DNA from: CAZFLD01 sp964519835
GTDB lineage: Bacteria > Spirochaetota > Spirochaetia > DSM-27196 > CAZFLD01
DNA length: 38,925 bases
Direction: 5' to 3'
Assembly (NCBI GenBank): GCA_964519835.1
Contig: CAZFLD010000036.1
Coordinates: 1-38,925 of the forward strand
A program made the position numbers and the translations under genes. Positions within the stretch are counted from its first letter, which is position 1. Every line of letters starts with the position of its first letter. Below the pieces are notes generated by a model that saw nothing but the letters and a program-made list of their open reading frames with translations, was not told where the DNA came from and searched no databases. This document shows positions 24,021 through 31,222 of this stretch, piece by piece.

Positions 24021-24726
24021 GTCGCCGCACAACGTCGGTTGCGCGTTTGCGGAAGATAAGCCCGACCACGAACAACGTTACCGCAACCCCGAAAATAACC
24101 GCCGCCATGATGTAACGCCCCGCTGCGGCGGCGTCGCCAATGATAGAGCTTCCGAGGATACCCGGAATACGAGCAGTCATCGATACAAGCATAAAGACCG
24201 GGAACCTGAGGCTCGAGATTCCGCCAAGGTAGCAAAGGACGTCCTTTGGGATTCCCGGAATCAAAAACAACAGGAAAAAACCGAGCCTGGCTTGGGGCGA
24301 GTTGATAAGCCCGTCGAATCTCTCGACCTGCCTTTTCCCAAACAAACCGTGAACAAATCGGATTCCCAGGCTCCGCCCCACCAGGAAGTTGACTGACGAC
24401 CCAATCGCGATACCAACGAGAGAGAGCGACAGGCCACCGACGACCCCGAACAGATAGCCCCCAGCGAGTTGCACGATGTCACCGGGCAGAACAAAGACAA
24501 TCACCTGGGTGGTCTGGGCAAGCACGTACACAAGCGGGCCGGCCGGTCCCCACGACCGGACCCACTCCTCCACGTTGTCCGGATTGGAGAAGATGGTCCA
24601 CAGCTCATTACGGAACACAAAGGCAATCGACAAAAGCCCGGCGATCACCAAAGGAAATGCCAGGCTTGTTACTATGTGCGCCGCCCTTTGACGCGGCCCT
24701 ACTTCTTCGTTACTATTTGGCGTCAT
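23962..24726 (-). CDS. TVP38/TMEM64 (VTT/DedA-like) membrane protein
   Basis: A polytopic inner-membrane protein of about 254 residues of the VTT domain superfamily, relatives of which transport or flip lipids or maintain membrane potential. Visible features are the first transmembrane segment (FPLVIAGLLSIAFVF), the re-entrant-loop signature VLPGDIVQLAGGYLFG, and the loop FLIPGIPKDVLCYLGG, where the Gly-x-Pro-x-Asp region is conserved. A basic tail ends the protein (KRSRRRE). The ATG at 24726 is supported by GAGGA 7 nt upstream; those bases lie inside the carD coding region, because the two genes diverge and their start codons share the palindrome CATG. The 3' end overlaps the convergent OppA-like gene. 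Confidence 0.85.
   Translation of the reverse strand: MTPNSNEEVGPRQRAAHIVTSLAFPLVIAGLLSIAFVFRNELWTIFSNPDNVEEWVRSWGPAGPLVYVLAQTTQVIVFVLPGDIVQLAGGYLFGVVGGLSLSLVGIAIGSSVNFLVGRSLGIRFVHGLFGKRQVERFDGLINSPQARLGFFLLFLIPGIPKDVLCYLGGISSLRFPVFMLVSMTARIPGILGSSIIGDAAAAGRYIMAAVIFGVAVTLFVVGLIFRKRATDVVRRLMEKRSRRREAEAHPPREE
24688..24716 (+). promoter_or_regulatory. Near-consensus promoter of carD
   Basis: TTGACG (24688-24693), spacer of exactly 17 bp, TACTAT (24711-24716). The -10 ends 8 nt before the carD ATG, so transcription should start 0-2 nt before it. The whole promoter lies inside the first codons of the divergent TVP38-like gene. Confidence 0.7.
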
Positions 24727-25360
24727 GAAAAATTCCTCGAAGGCCAAAACCGCGTACAAGAAAAATCAGCAGGTGGTGTACCCTCTGCAAGGAGTTGGTC
24801 AGATCAAGTCGATCGAGGAACGCGACTTCAACGATCAGAAACTGCTCTACTATATCATCTACCTCGACGTATCGGACATGACCGTTATGGTACCGGTGGA
24901 CAAAACCGACGAACTTGGTATCCGTCCCATCGTACCTGCTACTGAGGCGGAGAAGGCGCTGCAGCTGGTCTCTGAGGAGCATGAGGCCGCGCCCACGGAT
25001 TGGAAAATCCGTTATCAAATGAACCTCGACCTGCTCAAACAGGGCAGCGTCATGGATATTGCCACCGTTGTCCGAGCACTGTACCACCGGAGCAAGGTCA
25101 AGGAACTGCCGATTCTCGAACGTAAGCTCTTCGACAGCGCCTTGCGACTTCTTATCGACGAGGTGTCGTTCAGCCTGGACAAAGACAAAAAAGAAGTCGA
25201 AGAGATAATCTTCAGTCGACTCGAAGTCGAAAAGGAGTCCGAGGATGTTGATGACGACATAGACTTGGGTGATGACGACGACGATTTCGAGGACAAAGAA
25301 GAAGAAGAAGAAGACAACGACGAAGACGAAGAGGAAGAAGAGGACGACGACGACGGTTGA
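24725..25360 (+). CDS. carD: CarD family transcriptional regulator with long acidic tail
   Basis: A CarD/CdnL-type RNA-polymerase-binding regulator of 211 residues. Residues 12-70 (KNQQVVYPLQGVGQIKSIEE and onward) are the RNA-polymerase-interacting domain shared with Mfd. A helical DNA-contacting domain follows to about residue 165. Residues 169-211 are an extreme acidic tail of Asp/Glu with hardly any other residue. CarD proteins stabilise open promoter complexes, notably at ribosomal RNA promoters. No Shine-Dalgarno precedes the ATG; a strong promoter abuts it, so the mRNA is probably leaderless. The acidic tail's DNA also encodes, in another frame, the start of the endonuclease III gene. 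The domain call is secure; the tail's role is unknown. Confidence 0.92.
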   Translation: MKNSSKAKTAYKKNQQVVYPLQGVGQIKSIEERDFNDQKLLYYIIYLDVSDMTVMVPVDKTDELGIRPIVPATEAEKALQLVSEEHEAAPTDWKIRYQMNLDLLKQGSVMDIATVVRALYHRSKVKELPILERKLFDSALRLLIDEVSFSLDKDKKEVEEIIFSRLEVEKESEDVDDDIDLGDDDDDFEDKEEEEEDNDEDEEEEEDDDDG

Positions 25361-26003
25361 TTGGGACGTTTTTTTTGCCGTCGTCGGCCGAGAGCTCGAT
25401 GTAACAAACCTACCCTCAGTAACATCGATTGCCCGTCGAACCAAAGACCCTTTTGCCGTGTTGGTGTCCACAATGATCTCTCTGCGCACAAAAGACGACG
25501 TCACCGAAGTGGCGTCTTCCCGTCTCCTTGCCCAAGCACCGGATGCGCGGTCTTTGGCGGTGCTGGATACCAAGGTAGTTGCGAGGCTTATTTATCCCGC
25601 GGGATTCTATAAAACAAAGGCAACAAACCTCAAAGAGGCGGCGCGGCGCGTGGCGACGGATTTTGGCGGTAAAGTGCCTGCGTCTCTGGAAGAGCTGGTA
25701 GGGCTGCCTGGTGTGGGACGCAAAACCGCCAACCTGGTCTTGGGCCTGGCCTTTTCCACGCCGGCGATCTGCGTCGACACCCACGTCCACCGCATCGCCA
25801 ACCGGATCGGGGCGGTGGAGACCAAAGCACCGGAAGCCACGGAGCTCGCACTCCAGGAGATTTTGCCCAAGCACTACTGGATCGACATCAATACCCTGCT
25901 TGTGAACTTCGGCAAGTCGATCTGCACGCCGGTGTCACCCCATTGCACGGTCTGCCCATGGGTCACCAAATGCCCAAGGATCGCAGTCGAAAAAAACCGT
26001 TGA
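25272..26003 (+). CDS. nth: Endonuclease III, DNA glycosylase/AP lyase
   Basis: A base-excision repair enzyme that removes oxidised pyrimidines. All hallmarks are present: the helix-hairpin-helix VGLPGVGRKTANLVLG with the catalytic Lys, VDTHVHRIANRIG with the catalytic Asp, and a C-terminal iron-sulphur site with spacing C-x6-C-x2-C-x5-C (CTPVSPHCTVCPWVTKC). The conserved domain starts at VDWDVFFAVV, directly after the carD stop, and the frame has no start codon there; the next one is deep inside the domain. Translation must therefore start inside carD, at ATG 25272 or GTG 25269. This gives an N-terminal tail of about 29 residues made almost only of Lys, Arg and Thr, read from the same bases that encode the acidic tail of CarD. 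No clear ribosome site precedes it; coupling to carD translation is likely. Confidence 0.9.
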   Translation: MTTTISRTKKKKKKTTTKTKRKKRTTTTVDWDVFFAVVGRELDVTNLPSVTSIARRTKDPFAVLVSTMISLRTKDDVTEVASSRLLAQAPDARSLAVLDTKVVARLIYPAGFYKTKATNLKEAARRVATDFGGKVPASLEELVGLPGVGRKTANLVLGLAFSTPAICVDTHVHRIANRIGAVETKAPEATELALQEILPKHYWIDINTLLVNFGKSICTPVSPHCTVCPWVTKCPRIAVEKNR

Positions 26004-26077
26004 CGGGAGCCGCTGCGGACCTATGATGGCCAACGTGGGCGGCCTCTCACGTCAAGGATCCGCTCGTACTCGGCGAC

Positions 26078-26782
26078 CTACATGTCTTGGACTATAAGAA
26101 GTGTCTTTGTGTCGAGTTTGAGGTGGAGGTCTTCCGCGGGAAAGCTGTCGTGATCTTTTGCCAGACGAAGGACGACGTGATCGGTCTGATCGGAAAGGAG
26201 AATCACCGCGGTAAAAACCGATAGGTAGTCCCGAAGACAATCGGGGATGCCCCTTTTGTCCAAGGCCTCCTCAGGATCGATCGACGCGGAGAACCATACC
26301 GACAGGTCGAGATCCCTGGCAAACTCGGCTACCTGTTCGATCTCTTGGGCACTTCCGCGAACGAAGCTGTACCCGTCTACCACAATCAGGTCCGCCTCGA
26401 AGTTGCCGTCGTCGATCATGGTGCGTAGGCTCTGGAGAACCCGGGTGAACCCAACGCCTTCTTGGGAAAAGTTCATGATAACGCGGTTCTTGATGATCTC
26501 GTCGTGAACCTGCATTGCGGACTCGAGCTCTCGGTTGTTGGCGATCTCTTTGAAGATGTCCTCGTACCAGCTTATGATGTGGTCGGTACGTTCCGAAAAG
26601 CTCACGTGGATAACATGCTTGCCTTGAAACAGTTTATCCGTGGCCAGATGCACAAGGCACGCGGTCTTGCCGACGCCCTTCGGCGATGCAACGACCCCAA
26701 GCGAGCCGGGCTTGAGCTCGCCATGAATGGATTTTTCCAGAATCCGCAGGGGACTCCGTTTGATTAACTCCGCTCGAACCAT
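26078..26782 (-). CDS. RecA/KaiC-like P-loop ATPase, unknown function
   Basis: A cytoplasmic ATPase of 234 residues. Walker A is VVASPKGVGKTACLVHLA (residues about 30-47), Walker B is ADLIVVDGYSF (about 129-139), and SFSERTDHIISWYEDIF lies between. The arrangement resembles a single RecA-fold domain of the KaiC/DnaB type. No DNA-binding or partner domain is attached. GGAG lies 8 nt before the ATG. It is 12 bp downstream of the EF-G gene on the same strand and so is almost certainly cotranscribed with it, which hints at a link to translation or growth control, but that is inference. I do not recognise a characterised orthologue. Confidence 0.75.
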   Translation of the reverse strand: MVRAELIKRSPLRILEKSIHGELKPGSLGVVASPKGVGKTACLVHLATDKLFQGKHVIHVSFSERTDHIISWYEDIFKEIANNRELESAMQVHDEIIKNRVIMNFSQEGVGFTRVLQSLRTMIDDGNFEADLIVVDGYSFVRGSAQEIEQVAEFARDLDLSVWFSASIDPEEALDKRGIPDCLRDYLSVFTAVILLSDQTDHVVLRLAKDHDSFPAEDLHLKLDTKTLLIVQDM

Positions 26783-26794
26783 TTGGTGACTCCT

Positions 26795-28885
26795 CTACGC
26801 CCGTTGCTTTTCGGCGCGTTCTTTTTGATACTCGGCAATCAGCTCGTCCGCAATCGACTTTGGCACGCGCCCGTACTTGAGGAACTCCATGCTGTACTCC
26901 GCCTTTCCCTGAGTCATCGAGCGGAGCGCCGTGGAGTAGCCGAACATTTCCGACAACGGAACCTCCGCCTCTATTCGCGAGAAGCTGCCGTCCTCGCTCG
27001 AGGCGAGAATGATACCTCGGCGCTGATTGATGCCGGCAAAGACGGCCCCCTGATACTCCGTGGGCGCTTCTACGGTAACCTTCATGATGGGCTCGAGGAT
27101 TTGGGGACCGGCCTTAATGTACGAGTGCCGGAACGCCCCAAGGGCCGCCTGTTGGAACGCCATGTCCGACGAGTCCACGGGGTGAGTGGTGCCGTCGTTG
27201 ATGACCGCGCGCACACCGATAATCGGGTGGCCGATAAGATTGCCCTTTTCCATCGCCAAGCGGAAGCCCTTATCACAGGCCGGGATGTAGTCGTTAGGAA
27301 TCACGCCGCCTTTGATTGCATCGACGAATTCGTAGTCGCCCTCGTCGATCGGCTCGAAGTAACCCGCCACACGGCCAAACTGTCCCGATCCACCAGTCTG
27401 TTTTTTGTGTGTGTAGTCGAAGTCGACCCGCTTTGTGATGGCCTCGCGGTAGGCAACTTGCGGCGCCCCGGTGCTAACCTGCGCCTTGTACTCTCTCCGC
27501 ATCCGCTCGACGTACACATCCAAGTGAAGCTCGCCCATGCCTTGGATAATGGTCTGGTTAGACTCGGAATCGACGTAGGTTCGGAAGGTAGGATCCTCCT
27601 TAGAGAACCTATTCAACGCCTTGCCCATGTTGTCCGCGGACTTTTTGTCCACCGGATCGATTGCCAAGGAGATAACCGGATTGGGCACATACATCGAGGT
27701 CATGGAGTAGTTCAAGTCAGGATGGCAGAAGGTGTCGCCGGATGCGCAGTCGATCCCAAACAGCGCCACGATGTCGCCGGGGCCGGCCTCGGTTATGTCG
27801 TCCATGGTGCTTGCATGCATACGAATCAGGCGACCGACTTTCACCTTTTTCCTGCTGCGCGTGTTAAAAATATCCCCGCCCTTTTTTACGGTGCCCTGGT
27901 AGATGCGGAGATAGGTGAGCTGGCCGTACGGTCCCTCTTCGAGCTTAAACGCCAACGCAACGGTCTTTGCGTCCGCTACGGCGGAGAGCTCCACGGGCGC
28001 CTCGTTGTTGTCCAAGTCCAACGCGATGTTGGTCACCTGCATTGGGTTTGGTAGGTAGCGGACGACCCCGTTCAAGAGATTTTGTACGCCCTTGTTTTTG
28101 TAGGCGGATCCCACAAACACCGCCACGAGCTCCCTACTGAGCGTTCCCGTTCTGATTGCCCGGATCAACAGCTCTTTATCAACTTCTCCCTCCAGGTAGG
28201 CCTCAGCAAGCTCGTCGGAGAACATGGACGCCGCGTCGAGAAGCTTTTCCCGGTGCTCCGCCGCCTGCTCCTGCATGTTGGCGGGGATTTCTTCCTCGCG
28301 GATCTCTTCGCCGGCCTCACCGTCGTAGTAATAGGCCTTCATTGCTACCAGGTCCACAATTCCCTCGAACTTGTCCTCCAGGCCGATCGGTAACTGAACC
28401 ATAACGGCGTTGTGCCCAAGTTTTTCCTCTATTTGTTGACGGACACGAAGCGGGTTTGCGCCGGTGCGATCGCACTTATTGACAAACGCCATAAATGGTA
28501 CGTTGTAACGGCGCAATTGGCGGTCCACCGTAAGTGTCTGGGACTGAACCCCGCCAACCGAACACAGCACCAGGACGGCGCCGTCCAAAACCCGCAGTGC
28601 GCGCTCCACTTCGATGGTAAAGTCCACGTGCCCGGGAGTGTCGATAATATTGATCGGATGGCCTTTCCAACTGACATTGGTAGACGCGGACGCGATGGTG
28701 ATGCCACGCTCCTTTTCCAGCTCCATGGAATCCATTGTGGCACCGACACCGTCTTTGCCGCGAACCTCGTGAATGGCGTGAATCTTCTCGCAATAGAATA
28801 GAATCCGCTCCGTCAGGGTGGTCTTACCCGAATCGATGTGAGCACTGATTCCGATGTTTCTCAATTTCTCAAGTTCATGGGGCAT
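26795..28885 (-). CDS. fusA: Elongation factor G (spirochaete spdEFG1 type)
   Basis: A translational GTPase of 696 residues that moves tRNA and mRNA through the ribosome. The G motifs are intact: AHIDSGKTTLTERILFY (P-loop), KERGITI (switch I), DTPGH and NKCD. Domains II-V follow, with TGGSGQFGRV and ISLAIDPVDKKSADNMGKAL recognisable, and the end is ...EYQKERAEKQRA. The insert HEVRGKDGVGATMD after the P-loop is characteristic of the mitochondrial EF-G1/spirochaete spdEFG1 branch, where this paralogue performs translocation and a second EF-G, encoded elsewhere, serves ribosome recycling. GAGGAA lies 6 nt before the ATG. It leads an operon with the P-loop ATPase gene. The paralogue assignment rests on motif memory. 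Confidence 0.93.
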   Translation of the reverse strand: MPHELEKLRNIGISAHIDSGKTTLTERILFYCEKIHAIHEVRGKDGVGATMDSMELEKERGITIASASTNVSWKGHPINIIDTPGHVDFTIEVERALRVLDGAVLVLCSVGGVQSQTLTVDRQLRRYNVPFMAFVNKCDRTGANPLRVRQQIEEKLGHNAVMVQLPIGLEDKFEGIVDLVAMKAYYYDGEAGEEIREEEIPANMQEQAAEHREKLLDAASMFSDELAEAYLEGEVDKELLIRAIRTGTLSRELVAVFVGSAYKNKGVQNLLNGVVRYLPNPMQVTNIALDLDNNEAPVELSAVADAKTVALAFKLEEGPYGQLTYLRIYQGTVKKGGDIFNTRSRKKVKVGRLIRMHASTMDDITEAGPGDIVALFGIDCASGDTFCHPDLNYSMTSMYVPNPVISLAIDPVDKKSADNMGKALNRFSKEDPTFRTYVDSESNQTIIQGMGELHLDVYVERMRREYKAQVSTGAPQVAYREAITKRVDFDYTHKKQTGGSGQFGRVAGYFEPIDEGDYEFVDAIKGGVIPNDYIPACDKGFRLAMEKGNLIGHPIIGVRAVINDGTTHPVDSSDMAFQQAALGAFRHSYIKAGPQILEPIMKVTVEAPTEYQGAVFAGINQRRGIILASSEDGSFSRIEAEVPLSEMFGYSTALRSMTQGKAEYSMEFLKYGRVPKSIADELIAEYQKERAEKQRA

Positions 28886-28916
28886 AATCGTTCCTCATGT
28901 CACGTGATACGCTATC

Positions 28917-28922
28917 ATTGTA
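28917..28922 (-). promoter_or_regulatory. Candidate -10 box of the EF-G operon
   Basis: Minus-strand TACAAT (5 of 6 to TATAAT) lies about 30 nt before the EF-G start codon. No good -35 is found at 16-18 bp. Confidence 0.35.
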
Positions 28923-28967
28923 AGGATTGTGTGAGTCGTGGGACCGTGACACAGCGGCAACCCACGC

Positions 28968-28996
28968 TTAACGGCCTCAAGAGAGGGTACTATACT
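28968..28996 (+). promoter_or_regulatory. Promoter of the DUF72 gene, abutting its start codon
   Basis: TTAACG (28968-28973), 17 bp, TATACT (28991-28996, 5 of 6 matches). Seven nt separate the -10 from the GTG at 29004, which would be the first transcribed codon. Confidence 0.55.
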
Positions 28997-29003
28997 TGGT
29001 CCG

Positions 29004-29861
29004 GTGCAACAGGATCAAGGCCACACCGAGCTTTGTGTCACAACCGCAGGCTACTCGTATTCTGATTGGGTGGGCCCTGTCTATCCACCCGGAACGCCTT
29101 CCGGCGATTTCCTGCCGCTTTTCGCGGAGCGTTTCTCCTCCGTAGAGATAAACTTCACCTACTATCGTATGCCTTCCGCGCATGCGCTCGAGACGATCGC
29201 CGCCAAAGTCCCGACTCACTTCCGCTTTGTTGTCAAGGCCAACAAAACCCTCACCCACGACCGGCCGGCGGATCCGTCGCCGCTCGCGGCGCAATTCGCC
29301 TCGGAATTGGCGCCCCTGCGCGAGAGGAAGATGCTCGGCGGGGTTCTGATGCAGTTTCCCTACAGTTTCCGCTACACGGACACCAACAGGCTGTACTTGG
29401 ACAGACTGCTCAATGCCTTTGGACACAACGGACGCCGTTTTGTCGAGTTCCGTCACGCAGAGTGGCAGCAGTCTTCGGTAATCGACGGCCTCGCGGATCG
29501 AAACGTGGGACTGGTAAACGTAGACCTTCCTGCACTGCGGGGCCTCCCCGCGGCACAGGAACACATCACGGCCGCAACGGCCTATCTTCGGCTCCACGGA
29601 CGACGCACCGACACATGGTGGCACGGAACAAACGTCACGCGCTACGACTACCTGTACAACAACACGGAACTGGGTCAGATCAAAAGCCGCGTCAAAAAGC
29701 TCGCCACCGGCGCCCAGCTGGTGTTTGTTGTGTTCAACAACCACTTCGCCGGAAAGGCGGTGGCAAACGCCGAGGCCTTGACCGATTCTTTTTTGGCACA
29801 GGGGGCAAAAAAGTTGGCGCCGGGCGTCGTGGCGGTGGACTACTCGTCGTCTAAGCCGTAG
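29004..29861 (+). CDS. DUF72 (YecE-like) TIM-barrel protein
   Basis: A 285-residue member of the DUF72/YecE family. The start CVTTAGYSYSDWVGPVYPPG matches the conserved G-x-S/Y-Y-x-x-W-x-x-x-F/Y-Y-P opening, with FSSVEINFTYYRMPSAH next, VVKANKTLTHDR in the first third, FRHAEWQ near residue 150 and AYLRLHGR near 195. The fold is a TIM barrel; no activity is established, though an endonuclease-like metal site has been proposed for the family. The GTG start has no ribosome site and is placed at the expected transcription start of a good promoter. The conserved domain begins nine residues in, so a later start is unlikely. Its end overlaps the convergent coiled-coil gene by 22 bp. Confidence 0.85.
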   Translation: MQQDQGHTELCVTTAGYSYSDWVGPVYPPGTPSGDFLPLFAERFSSVEINFTYYRMPSAHALETIAAKVPTHFRFVVKANKTLTHDRPADPSPLAAQFASELAPLRERKMLGGVLMQFPYSFRYTDTNRLYLDRLLNAFGHNGRRFVEFRHAEWQQSSVIDGLADRNVGLVNVDLPALRGLPAAQEHITAATAYLRLHGRRTDTWWHGTNVTRYDYLYNNTELGQIKSRVKKLATGAQLVFVVFNNHFAGKAVANAEALTDSFLAQGAKKLAPGVVAVDYSSSKP

Positions 29862-31213
29862 TCGTTAAAGTAGAACTCAAAAACCACCTGCACAAGCTTC
29901 CGCTGCACGTCGACGTCCTGCTCGCGCAGCGCGTCAAACACGCCGTCCACGTCCAAATCCGGTGAGTTGAATTTTGTCTCTATGATCAGCGCAATTGTTG
30001 CAGGGTCGGGCACCGGGAAGCGGATGCCAAGAAAGCCCGTGTTGTTGGCGGTAACTGCAGCAAAGCGGAGCAACTCGAATTGACCGGCTAGGTCGGTTGT
30101 ATCGGCCGCAAGGGCATTGAATTCTTCTCGAAGCCCCTGATGCCGTTCAAGCAACGCGAGGTGCTCCGTGCGAAGGGTATCATGCTCTTCCCTCAACACC
30201 CGGTTCAATTCCTGCAGCTCCGCGTGGGACAGCGCCAACGCCTGGTGGTCGTCGCGGAGAGAGTTGAACTCGGCCGTAGCGACTTCCACTGTGTCGTCGA
30301 ACTCGGTTTCGAGCTCGTCGTGAGCGACTTGCAGCTCTTGGTGATTCGACAGGAGAGCACGATAGTCTGCACGAAGAGCCTCGTGCGCCGAGAGCAGAGT
30401 TGCGTGGTCTTCCCGCAGCGACTCATGATCGTCGCGAAGGGCCGAGTGGGCAACCGCGAGGTTCTCATGGGCTCGTTGGAGGTCGCGATGCGAGCGACTT
30501 AGATCGTCGTAGTCGTCTTCCAGGTCATCTAACTCTGCCGCCGTTCGCTCGTACCGTCGCTCGAGCTGATCGATCTCGCCTTGCAGCGCCTCGCGGCGAG
30601 CCGCGGAATCGCGTTCGAGTTGTGTGAGGCGGTCCTCCAATTGTGTGAGGCGGTCCTCCAACTCGGTAAACCGCTGAAAGATAAACTGGGGGTCCTGCGT
30701 CTGCATGTAAGCCACGGGATTCTCGACGGCGCGCGCAATACGATCCGCAAACTGATCCTCATCAAAAAACTGCCCACTGATCCGCACAAAGATATTGTCC
30801 ACTCGAATCCGAAAATCGTACTCGAGAGCATCAACGTAGTAGAACGTCATGCCGGCCGGCATGTACCGAGCAAGTTGCACCCCTTCGTACGCAAAGGACG
30901 CCGGCACGGCGAGGATCTCGATCCTGTCTTCGGAGAACACAACCCGAAGCCGATCAATTGCGACGTAAGAGAATGCAAAAAACTGCTCTACGATCCGGTC
31001 CAGCCGCTCTCCCTGGCTCGATGTCAGGTCTCCTGCATAAACGGCAACAAACTCGTTTCCCGCGGAATCCCGCACTTCGTAGAGGATCCGCTCGCCATCG
31101 GGCCTGGAACGGATAACCTCATAGCCGAGGTCGTCCAGATCGACCGCGTATAAACCGCCGGCACAAACTAGAAGGAGTAAGACAAACACTCTCTTTAACG
31201 TGGCCGCTGTCAT
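29840..31213 (-). CDS. Exported coiled-coil protein with histidine heptads
   Basis: A protein of about 457 residues, function unknown. Residues 9-25 (KRVFVLLLLVCAGGLYA) form a signal peptide; the rest should be periplasmic. After a globular N-terminal domain of about 155 residues comes a long coiled coil (about 185-370). From residue 241 each heptad reads x-x-His-x-x-Leu-x: His at 244, 251, 258, 265, 272, 279, 293 and 300, and after an 11-residue stutter at 325, 332, 346, 353 and 360. Leucine follows each three positions later. (Numbering counts from an ATG two codons upstream.) A small C-terminal domain closes the protein. I prefer the ATG at 31213 because GGAG then lies 6 nt upstream. It is the last gene of the cyclase operon, separated from the preceding gene by a few bases. 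Confidence 0.8.
   Translation of the reverse strand: MTAATLKRVFVLLLLVCAGGLYAVDLDDLGYEVIRSRPDGERILYEVRDSAGNEFVAVYAGDLTSSQGERLDRIVEQFFAFSYVAIDRLRVVFSEDRIEILAVPASFAYEGVQLARYMPAGMTFYYVDALEYDFRIRVDNIFVRISGQFFDEDQFADRIARAVENPVAYMQTQDPQFIFQRFTELEDRLTQLEDRLTQLERDSAARREALQGEIDQLERRYERTAAELDDLEDDYDDLSRSHRDLQRAHENLAVAHSALRDDHESLREDHATLLSAHEALRADYRALLSNHQELQVAHDELETEFDDTVEVATAEFNSLRDDHQALALSHAELQELNRVLREEHDTLRTEHLALLERHQGLREEFNALAADTTDLAGQFELLRFAAVTANNTGFLGIRFPVPDPATIALIIETKFNSPDLDVDGVFDALREQDVDVQRKLVQVVFEFYFNDYGLDDE
30620..30661. repeat. 21-bp tandem duplication encoding one heptad
   Basis: TTGTGTGAGGCGGTCCTCCAA plus its exact copy (30620-30640, 30641-30661; the unit is 21 bp) encodes a repeated Leu-Glu-Asp-Arg-Leu-Thr-Gln heptad. 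It shows heptads being added by in-frame duplication. Confidence 0.95.
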
Positions 31214-31222
31214 GGTCATCTC

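Noticed and set aside
25015..25491. Serine-rich or Phe/Val-rich proteins on the strand opposite the carD tail
   Set aside because: They arise only from the antisense of the GAN codon run; both carD and nth on the plus strand are clear.
26783..28054. Long open frame of 423 codons on the strand opposite EF-G
   Set aside because: It is the mirror of a fully conserved EF-G gene in GC-rich codons; it has no domain, no ribosome site and skewed composition.
29840..31213. Homologue of the Borrelia/Treponema p83/100 antigen
   Set aside because: Both are exported coiled-coil proteins, but I cannot see shared N-terminal sequence; composition alone is not evidence.
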